NCBI GenBank assembly: GCA_905211485.1
Contig: CAJMAW010000157.1
Location: 1-6,491 of the forward strand
Source: an uncultured Lentisphaeria bacterium
GTDB taxonomy: Bacteria; Verrucomicrobiota; Lentisphaeria; Victivallales; UBA1829
Direction: 5' to 3'
DNA length: 6,491 nt
The notes below the pieces were generated by a model. It searched no databases. It saw only the letters and a program-made list of their open reading frames with translations, and had not been told where the DNA came from. Shown piece by piece: positions 1-5,318 of the stretch. Numbering within the stretch: the stretch's first letter is position 1; every line of letters starts with the position of its first letter. The position numbers and the translations under genes were made by a program.

Positions 1-690
1 CGCCATTTCCTCCAGGGACGGCATTTTTCTTCCCATCACCCGCTCCAGCAGAAAGGAACGCAGCTGCGCCGCCATGCGCCTGATCTCCGGAGAGAGCGCC
101 GCAGAAGAGACGGAGACGGCGGGAAATGCCAAACCCGCGGAATCTGCGGAAGACGCTTCCTTTTTTCTGAGGACATCCGCCCTTCCGGAAAGCTCCTGCA
201 GAATCCTGTGCAGACGCAGAGCCATCCATTCATGAGCTTTTTCCGTATCCATTCCCTTCAGACCCGCCACGGTATCGACAATCAGAGCTCCCGTTCCGGG
301 CGATTGTGGGAAATGCCAGAAGCCGGAGAGCCCGTAGAGGGAAAAAAGCTCCTCCACCAGAGGCCCGCTGATGTTGAACCAGTGTTTTTTCCAGGGCTCC
401 GCGGCGGAGGAACGGTATTCATGATGCTTCCAGCCCGGCGCGACATAGATGTCCGAAGCACGGGGATGAAAGAAACAACCGTCCACTTCCAGGACCCCGC
501 TGCCGGATTCCACGTATTCAAAGACAAAAACCGGATTGTCGCGGTTTCTCTTGATCCAGTATGTTCCGTCACACCACGAAATGCCGGCAATGTGCAGACG
601 CAGAGGATGCGGAAACGCGGGACGGGCAAAATATTGAATCTCTTCCTTCATAATGATCTTATTATCCATCAAAGTGATCATTTCAGCCAT
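1..690 (-). CDS. AraC/XylS-family transcriptional regulator, N-terminal part (gene runs off the left edge)
   Basis: The minus strand from 690 to 1 is open for 230 codons with no stop, so the C-terminus lies outside the window. Residues about 55-110 look like the AraC-type cupin sensor domain: a strand ending in a Gly-Ser-Gly turn (GSGVLEVDG), then DIYVAPGWKHHEYRS and a KKHWFNISG segment. A Ser/Ala-rich linker (about 175-200) leads to SPEIRRMAAQLRSFLLERV and PSLEEMA, the usual opening of the AraC helix-turn-helix domain; both HTH motifs are cut off. The start at 690 is chosen because AGGAAG (698-703) sits 7 nt upstream; in-frame ATGs further in have no such site. By family it should bind a sugar-like effector and activate transcription. 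It is divergent from the GH2 gene at 778, so that gene is its probable target. Family confident; ligand unknown. Confidence 0.9.
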   Translation of the reverse strand, partial: MAEMITLMDNKIIMKEEIQYFARPAFPHPLRLHIAGISWCDGTYWIKRNRDNPVFVFEYVESGSGVLEVDGCFFHPRASDIYVAPGWKHHEYRSSAAEPWKKHWFNISGPLVEELFSLYGLSGFWHFPQSPGTGALIVDTVAGLKGMDTEKAHEWMALRLHRILQELSGRADVLRKKEASSADSAGLAFPAVSVSSAALSPEIRRMAAQLRSFLLERVMGRKMPSLEEMA

Positions 691-777
691 TTTTCTTCTT
701 CCTGAGTGAGAATATAATACAGTCCGGACAGAGTTTCAATTCCCAATAAACCCCAATGAGGAAAAGGAGATTTTTTC
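691..777. promoter_or_regulatory. Divergent control region between the AraC-type gene and the GH2 gene
   Basis: This is the whole 87-bp gap between two outward-facing genes. On the plus strand a perfect TATAAT (713-718) has no recognisable -35 (the 17-bp-spaced hexamer is TTTTTC), as expected for an activator-dependent promoter. On the minus strand TTGAAA (739-734) is followed 17 nt later by TATATT (716-711), a fair sigma-70-like promoter. It would give the regulator a leader of only about 14 nt. The two -10 elements share the same AT tract, so the promoters probably compete. GTCCGGAC (722-729) is an 8-bp perfect palindrome between the elements. ATTGGG occurs twice, 10 bp apart, on the minus strand just upstream of its -35 (plus 742-747 and 752-757). 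AGGAG (765-769) is the GH2 ribosome binding site. The promoter calls rest on sequence match only. Confidence 0.55.
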
Positions 778-2580
778 ATGATGTCAAATGCAAGAGTTCC
801 CCGTCCGGAACATCCCCGTCCGCAGATGTTCCGGAAGGAATGGATCAATCTGAATGGAGAATGGACCTGTGAATTCGATCCGGGAAAATCCGGGATGGAA
901 AGGGGACTGAATCAGAGCAAAGGGTTCTCCCGGAAAATTCAGGTGCCGTTCTGTCCGGAAAGCAGACTTTCGGGAATCGGGAACACCGACTTCATCGAAG
1001 CGATGTTCTACCATCGGAAAATTCAGGTGCCGCGGGAATGGAAGGGGAAACTCATCCTGCTGCATTTCGGGGCGGTGGATTATGAATGCTCGGTGTACAT
1101 TGACGGGAAGTTCGCGGGAAGCCATGTCGGTGGAAGCGTTTCCTTTGAATTCGATGTAACCGGCTTTGTGGATGACGGGGAGGAACATGACCTGGTCGTG
1201 GCGGTAAAAGATGAAGGGCGTTCGGGCGTTCAGGCGGTCGGGAAACAGAGTCAGACCTTCCGCTCCCGGGGGTGTTCCTATACGCGCGTGACGGGCATCT
1301 GGCAAACCGTCTGGATGGAATGCGTCGGACGCGGAGGCCTGAAGAGCTGCAGGATCGTGCCGGATCTGGACAATTCCGCCTTTGAATTCATTCCAGAATT
1401 TTTTGAAGACGGAGGCGGAAAGAGCTTTTCCATCACGATTCTCCGCGACGGCAATGTGCTCTGCGGAAGCGTCCGCGGCACTGCGAATACGGGAATTCCC
1501 ATGACCGCCGTCCTCGACAACGCCCGCGCCTGGAGTCCGGAAGATCCCTTCCTCTACGACATTGTCTTTGAAGTCTTCTCCGCGGACGGAACCCTCATCG
1601 ACCGAGTCGAATCCTATGCCGGACTCCGGAAAATCCATATTGAAGGCCAGCGCATCTTCCTGAACAACAGGGAACTCTTCCTCCGCATGGTGCTCGACCA
1701 GGGTTTCTATCCTGACGGAATCTGGACCGCCCCCAGCGATGAGGCTCTGAAACGGGATATCGAACTTTCCATGGCGGCCGGATTCAACGGAGCACGTCTG
1801 CATCAGAAGGTCTTTGAAGAGCGTTTTCACTACTGGGCGGACCGGCTCGGCTATCTGACCTGGGGTGAAAGCCCCTCCTGGGGCCTGCTCTGCTTCTGCC
1901 AGTCCTTCCGGGACAGAACCGCCTTCTGGGAAAGCGCCTGGAACTTCCTCTCCGAATGGAAGAAAATCCTGCTGCGCGACCGGAATCACCCCTCCATCAT
2001 CGCATGGACCCCCGCCAACGAGACCTGGTCCTGCACCCAGGACACGGCCCTCTACCGCCGCTTGATTTCCGAAATCAGCGATACCACCAGGATGCTCGAT
2101 CCCACCCGGCCCGTCAACGACTGCAGCGGATATTATCATGTCAAAACCGATCTCTGGACCGTCCACATCTACCGCAAATCCCCCGAAGAGCTGAAATCCG
2201 CTCTCGAACAGAAAGAGTCCAACGAGAAAACGCGTGAAAATCATGCCGGACTCGGCATCTCCTATCAGGGCCAGCCCTTCCTCAACGACGAATTCGGCGG
2301 ATTCATGTTCATCCCCCCGGACCGCAAAAAATTCGCCGAAAACACATGGGGATATTACGGAATCGAAATCAAGAACGGGGACGAACTCTGCCTGAGAATC
2401 GCCGAACAGGTGGACGTCATGCTTGAGATGCCGGAACTCTCCGGATACTGTTACACTCAGCTCACGGATGTCGAACAGGAGCAGAACGGTCTCTACAATT
2501 ACGACAGAACCGAAAAGGTCGATCCGGCAAAACTTGCCGCCATCTTCGGAAAAGTCCCGGAACGGCTTCAGGGGAAATAA
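778..2580 (+). CDS. Glycoside hydrolase family 2 enzyme (beta-galactosidase/beta-glucuronidase-like), cytoplasmic
   Basis: This 600-residue protein has the GH2 layout: an N-terminal jelly-roll sugar-binding domain (about 15-180, with the LNGEW opening), an immunoglobulin-like domain (about 185-290) and a TIM barrel (about 290-595). Both catalytic residues are visible: the acid/base Glu415 in WTPANETW and the nucleophile Glu505 in NDEFGG. Also present are the family blocks RDRNHPSIIAW, DPTRPVND and YTQLTDVEQEQNG. GH2 enzymes hydrolyse beta-galactosides, beta-glucuronides, beta-mannosides and related bonds with retention; which one applies here cannot be read from sequence. There is no signal peptide or membrane segment, so it should act in the cytoplasm. 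The start is the first of two adjacent ATGs, with AGGAG at 765-769 ending 8 nt upstream. It is divergent from an AraC-type regulator and convergent with the next gene. Gly and Leu codon choice changes part-way along, and an 18-bp repeat lies near the 5' end. Confidence 0.93.
   Translation: MMSNARVPRPEHPRPQMFRKEWINLNGEWTCEFDPGKSGMERGLNQSKGFSRKIQVPFCPESRLSGIGNTDFIEAMFYHRKIQVPREWKGKLILLHFGAVDYECSVYIDGKFAGSHVGGSVSFEFDVTGFVDDGEEHDLVVAVKDEGRSGVQAVGKQSQTFRSRGCSYTRVTGIWQTVWMECVGRGGLKSCRIVPDLDNSAFEFIPEFFEDGGGKSFSITILRDGNVLCGSVRGTANTGIPMTAVLDNARAWSPEDPFLYDIVFEVFSADGTLIDRVESYAGLRKIHIEGQRIFLNNRELFLRMVLDQGFYPDGIWTAPSDEALKRDIELSMAAGFNGARLHQKVFEERFHYWADRLGYLTWGESPSWGLLCFCQSFRDRTAFWESAWNFLSEWKKILLRDRNHPSIIAWTPANETWSCTQDTALYRRLISEISDTTRMLDPTRPVNDCSGYYHVKTDLWTVHIYRKSPEELKSALEQKESNEKTRENHAGLGISYQGQPFLNDEFGGFMFIPPDRKKFAENTWGYYGIEIKNGDELCLRIAEQVDVMLEMPELSGYCYTQLTDVEQEQNGLYNYDRTEKVDPAKLAAIFGKVPERLQGK
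931..1032 (+). repeat. Exact 18-bp direct repeat inside the GH2 gene
   Basis: CGGAAAATTCAGGTGCCG occurs at 931-948 and again at 1015-1032, both in frame, encoding RKIQVP at residues 52-57 and 80-85. The 84-bp period is exactly 28 codons. In GH2 N-terminal domains two neighbouring beta strands often carry similar (K/R)-x-x-VP motifs, so the protein similarity is expected. Identity at every third base is less expected. Recombination between copies would delete 28 residues without breaking the frame. Confidence 0.75.
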
Positions 2581-2588
2581 TCAGCAGC

Positions 2589-2705
2589 TTTTTCCCCTTC
2601 CCCTGACTTCCTCCCCCTCCTTTTTCTTCCGTCTTCCCGCCGCCATTCCGGCACTCCCCCCGTTGCTGCCGGGCGGCGGCCGGGAGGAGGGAGGAAAAGG
2701 AAAAA
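2589..2705. terminator. Large imperfect hairpin in the convergent spacer (possible two-way terminator)
   Basis: The 150-bp spacer between the GH2 stop (2580) and the stop of the facing AraC-type gene (2731) holds no gene. Three nested complementary blocks are visible. TTTTTCC (2589-2595) pairs with GGAAAAA (2699-2705). TTCCTCCCCCTCC (2608-2620) pairs with 2683-2696, with a single bulged A at 2688. CCGCCGCC (2637-2644) pairs with GGCGGCGG (2672-2679). The left arm is almost all pyrimidine and the right arm almost all purine. Its place between converging genes suggests transcription termination or a collision barrier. No clean U-tract follows the stem on either strand, so it is not a textbook intrinsic terminator. 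Confidence 0.45.
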
Positions 2706-2730
2706 CGCAAATAAAGTAAAGAAGAAAATA

Positions 2731-3714
2731 TTATTTTGCGGACAGGGGTGTTCCCCGAGCCGGAGAAGAAGCACCTTCCCCGGCCTCAGGCGTCGTTGTC
2801 TTCTTCTGCTGCTGTTTTTCCTTTCTTCCCTTCTTTTCCCTTACTTTCTCTTCCACTCTCTCGACGGCAAGCGGGCTTTGTTTTCCGAGGCGGAATTTTC
2901 CGGGTGTGCTCAGGAATCTTTTCCGGAAGACCTGATAAAAATACACCGTGCTGGAAAAGCAGCATTGCTCCGCGATTTCGCCAGGAGTCAGATCGGTTTC
3001 GAGAAGGAGACGGCAGGCGTTGTCAAGACGTTTCCGGAGTTTGTATTCGGCTGGGGAGATGCTGAAATACTTTTTCCACTCCCGGTAGAAAGTCCGTTCG
3101 CTGTACCCGAAACGCTTGAGAAGCAGATGCAGCGCTTCGGACGTTTCCGGCAAAGCGGCGGCGACGGAATGAAGTTTCAGCAGATCATCCCTTCCGGATT
3201 CCCTTCCGGCGCCGGAAATTCTTCTTCCGCAGAGGATCTCCGTGAAAAGACGGATGGCCAGCTGATCCAGACGGTCGGCGGTTCCGGGAACATCCAGATT
3301 TCCCAGTTCCCTCCTGATTTCCGCAATGGTCTCTTCCGGAAGACGTGGGAAAAAGAATCCGGGATCTGCCAGAAATTCCGCTCCCAGGAAATCCTTCATC
3401 GCCTGAACGCATTCCGGGGGATAATGAAAAAACAGCTCGTCATGATACGATGCCCGGAGCGAATTCATCACGGTGCCGGGGGGGAGAAAACTGAAATGCG
3501 GGATGCGGCTCGGCTCGGTTTTCCGCACCTTGCCGTTCACCAGAGTCTCCGAAAGCCCCTCCGCATTGCCGGAAATGCAGATGAAACACCCCTGAATGAC
3601 CGTGTTCCTGTGTTCGTAGATATGATGGGGCATCCACCCGATCGAAGTCAGGCGGTACGGATAATGGAATAATCTCCGCCGTTCTGAAAGGTTGTAGATC
3701 CGCGGGGTTTCCAT
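2731..3714 (-). CDS. AraC-family transcriptional regulator, complete
   Basis: This is a 327-residue protein. Residues 1 to about 165 form a divergent sensor domain with a beta-rich stretch (ISGNAEGLSETLVNGK, then HFSFLPPGTVMNSL). Residues about 180-276 are the AraC-type double helix-turn-helix: the first motif ends in FGYSERTFYREWKKYFSISP, and the second reads TPGEIAEQCCFSSTVYFYQV followed by the diagnostic F-R-K-R-F...TPGKFR. It should bind DNA in the divergent region at 3715-3905 and control the GH39-like hydrolase and permease. ATG at 3714 is preferred over the in-frame GTG at 3720, because GGGGAGG ends 6 nt before the ATG but directly abuts the GTG. Unusually, about 50 residues follow the HTH domain. 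They are low-complexity and basic (KVREKKGRKEKQQQKK) and come from a polypyrimidine tract on the plus strand. Family certain; effector unknown. Confidence 0.92.
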   Translation of the reverse strand: METPRIYNLSERRRLFHYPYRLTSIGWMPHHIYEHRNTVIQGCFICISGNAEGLSETLVNGKVRKTEPSRIPHFSFLPPGTVMNSLRASYHDELFFHYPPECVQAMKDFLGAEFLADPGFFFPRLPEETIAEIRRELGNLDVPGTADRLDQLAIRLFTEILCGRRISGAGRESGRDDLLKLHSVAAALPETSEALHLLLKRFGYSERTFYREWKKYFSISPAEYKLRKRLDNACRLLLETDLTPGEIAEQCCFSSTVYFYQVFRKRFLSTPGKFRLGKQSPLAVERVEEKVREKKGRKEKQQQKKTTTPEAGEGASSPARGTPLSAK

Positions 3715-3736
3715 GATCACCCTCCCCTTTCCTTCT

Positions 3737-3755
3737 GTTTTTCTGGCAGAAAAAC
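3737..3755. promoter_or_regulatory. Operator-like palindrome, upstream copy
   Basis: GTTTTTCTGGCAGAAAAAC is a perfect inverted repeat: 9 bp on each side of a central G. It lies between the start of the AraC-type gene (3714) and the GH39 promoter. A near copy (15 of 17 positions over its first 17 bp) occurs at 3860-3876. Its core TGGCAGAA recurs 21 bp downstream at 3765-3772. This is a likely binding site for a regulator of the divergent pair, perhaps the adjacent AraC-type protein. Which protein binds is inference. Confidence 0.55.
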
Positions 3756-3762
3756 GAAATCA

Positions 3763-3781
3763 AATGGCAGAATCCGCCATT
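3763..3781. promoter_or_regulatory. Second operator-like site next to the -35 of the GH39 promoter
   Basis: TGGCAGAA (3765-3772) repeats the core of the upstream palindrome at a start-to-start distance of 21 bp, two turns of B-DNA. This is the classic spacing for AraC-family half-sites in direct orientation. The site ends 7 bp before the -35 hexamer, where an activator could touch RNA polymerase. It also sits in a separate inverted repeat, AATGGC (3763-3768) with GCCATT (3776-3781), whose right arm overlaps the -35. Confidence 0.5.
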
Positions 3782-3807
3782 GCCGTACCGACATTACCAG
3801 GTATAAT
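3780..3807 (+). promoter_or_regulatory. Predicted sigma-70-like promoter of the GH39/permease operon
   Basis: TTGCCG (3780-3785) and a perfect TATAAT (3802-3807) are separated by 16 bp. Transcription would begin near 3814, giving a leader of about 90 nt before the GH39-like start at 3906. The -35 overlaps the inverted repeat at 3763-3781, and operator-like copies lie on both sides. The prediction is from sequence match only. Confidence 0.6.
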
Positions 3808-3859
3808 ATAAGCCATGCAGAATGCAAAGCAAGGCCCTCCGATAAAAAGAAGAGGAGGC

Positions 3860-3876
3860 GTTTTGCTGGCAGAACA
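3860..3876. promoter_or_regulatory. Operator-like element, downstream copy in the GH39 leader
   Basis: GTTTTGCTGGCAGAACA matches 15 of 17 positions of the upstream copy at 3737-3753, in the same orientation and 123 bp away. It lies about 46 bp downstream of the predicted transcription start. A site here could act as a roadblock or as the second anchor of a repression loop. The palindrome of the upstream copy is lost through the T-to-G and A-to-C changes. Confidence 0.45.
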
Positions 3877-3905
3877 CATAAAAACAATACAAGGAAGACA
3901 GCACC

Positions 3906-5267
3906 ATGAAGGAAAACCTGGCCTCTCAGGTCGATTTCAGCAAAATCACCGGAAAACTCAATCCGAAACAGCACGGATGCAATATGGCTCCGGTGCTTTC
4001 CAACCGCGGAAACCTGAATTTCGACGAGGAAATCAGAGCACTTCATTTCCACTCCTCCAGAACCCATGACTGGGCTCTCTGGAATCCGGGGCAGAGAATG
4101 ATCGACACTCATTTCGTCTTTCCTCTCATGAAGGAGGATCCTTCCGATCCCACCAACTATTATTTCAAGGCCTCCGACGCCATGATCCGGAACTGCATGG
4201 GCACCGGGATGAAGGTCTTCTACCGCCTCGGCACCAGCATCGAACACTCCGGCGGAGAGAATGAGGACGAACATTACAACACCCTTATGCCCGAGGATTT
4301 TGAAAAATACGCCGAAGTCCTTGCCGGGATCATCCGCCACTACACCCGGGGCTGGGCCAAGGGATATCATTACGACATGGAATACTGGGAAATCTGGAAT
4401 GAACCCGATCTAGGATTCCGGATGTGGGGAGGAAGCAAGGAGGATTTCATCCGCTTCTTCGTCATCGTGCTGAAACGTCTGAAATCGGAGTTTCCGGATC
4501 TGAAAATCGGTGGGCCGGGGCTCTGCAGTCTGAATGAGGATTTCTTCCGGAAAATGCTGGGGGCATGCCGGGAAGCGGGCGTTGCGCCTGATTTTATTTC
4601 CTGGCACTGCTACACTCTGAATGTCGAGCAGCTGGTCTCTCTGCCCGCTCTCGGCCGCAAGATGCTCGACTCCCTCGGATTTGAAAAGACGGAAACCTGC
4701 ATCAACGAATGGCATTACGGACCGATTTCCTGGGAAGGCGCGCAGCGGGCCTCCTCCACGGAATTCTTTCATGCCACGGTCATGGGGCCTGTCGGCATGC
4801 ACGGCGTCGACTCCGGGGTATTCAACCTTGCCGTCCTCTCCGCATGGCAGGACACCCCGCTTGACAGCGGCTTCTATTACGGCGCCGGTATCGACAGCAA
4901 CTGGGGATTCCGGGACCCGCTCCGCGCATGGAGCAAAAATTACTACTCCATGAAAATGTTCGGAGAAATCATTTCCGAATATTCGGACAAGGTCTACTCG
5001 GAAAGCTATTCCAAAACGGTCCGGACTCTGGGAGTTCTTTCCGAGGACGGTTCGCGCGGCGCTCTCCTTCTCGCGGACTACCGTGGAATCAGCCCGGTCC
5101 TGAGCGTCAGAATCAACGGCATGGACGATGCCAGAATCATCAGTGCGAGAATCCTGGACGACACTCATGACGGCACCCCGGTTCCCGTGATCATGAACAA
5201 CGGCATCCTTTCCCTGGCGAAAAACAAGCCCTCTTCCGCGGCATTTCTCGTCTGCTTCCAGCGCTGA
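3906..5267 (+). CDS. Clan GH-A glycoside hydrolase, GH39-like (beta-xylosidase-type)
   Basis: This 453-residue protein has a TIM-barrel catalytic domain (about 20-360) and a C-terminal beta domain (about 363-453). The acid/base Glu166 is in EYWEIWNEPD, and the probable nucleophile Glu268 is in CINEWHYGP; their order and spacing of about 100 residues fit retaining GH-A enzymes. WxxWNEPD with a later EW motif resembles GH39, which includes beta-xylosidases and alpha-L-iduronidases; a related GH-A family is possible. No signal peptide is visible (MKENLASQVDFSK is hydrophilic), so it is probably cytoplasmic. The start ATG at 3906 has AAGGAAG (3891-3897) 8 nt upstream. It is divergent from the AraC-type gene at 3714, with repeated operator-like sites between. 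The permease start follows 51 nt after the stop with no terminator seen, suggesting one transcript. Substrate unknown. Confidence 0.88.
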   Translation: MKENLASQVDFSKITGKLNPKQHGCNMAPVLSNRGNLNFDEEIRALHFHSSRTHDWALWNPGQRMIDTHFVFPLMKEDPSDPTNYYFKASDAMIRNCMGTGMKVFYRLGTSIEHSGGENEDEHYNTLMPEDFEKYAEVLAGIIRHYTRGWAKGYHYDMEYWEIWNEPDLGFRMWGGSKEDFIRFFVIVLKRLKSEFPDLKIGGPGLCSLNEDFFRKMLGACREAGVAPDFISWHCYTLNVEQLVSLPALGRKMLDSLGFEKTETCINEWHYGPISWEGAQRASSTEFFHATVMGPVGMHGVDSGVFNLAVLSAWQDTPLDSGFYYGAGIDSNWGFRDPLRAWSKNYYSMKMFGEIISEYSDKVYSESYSKTVRTLGVLSEDGSRGALLLADYRGISPVLSVRINGMDDARIISARILDDTHDGTPVPVIMNNGILSLAKNKPSSAAFLVCFQR

Positions 5268-5318
5268 GAAAAGGCGTCACTGGAAAAAGAAGTGTAAAAA
5301 CGGAGAAAGTGACGGAAC

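Noticed and set aside
208..705. Open frame on the plus strand at the left end
   Set aside because: It is antisense to the truncated AraC-type gene, whose cupin and HTH-start motifs are readable on the minus strand.
784..2244. Long open frame (486 codons) on the minus strand opposite the GH2 gene
   Set aside because: It lies wholly antisense to a GH2 gene with intact catalytic motifs, has a biased Gly/Val/Phe/Glu composition and no recognisable domain. Open antisense frames are common in genes with this codon bias.
2878..3672. Open frame (264 codons) on the plus strand opposite the second AraC-type gene
   Set aside because: The minus-strand reading contains clear AraC HTH motifs, and this frame has no family signature or convincing ribosome site.
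3863..4069. Possible leader ORF from TTG at 3863, placed 4 nt after AGGAGG (3853-3858)
   Set aside because: The Shine-Dalgarno-like match is good but the start is TTG, the peptide is featureless, and it overlaps the GH39 coding sequence by about 160 bp out of frame. The purine run may simply be leader sequence.
3717..5168. Minus-strand open frames (3717-4370 and 4410-5168) opposite the GH39-like gene
   Set aside because: They are shadows of the hydrolase coding sequence; no domain or supported start was found.
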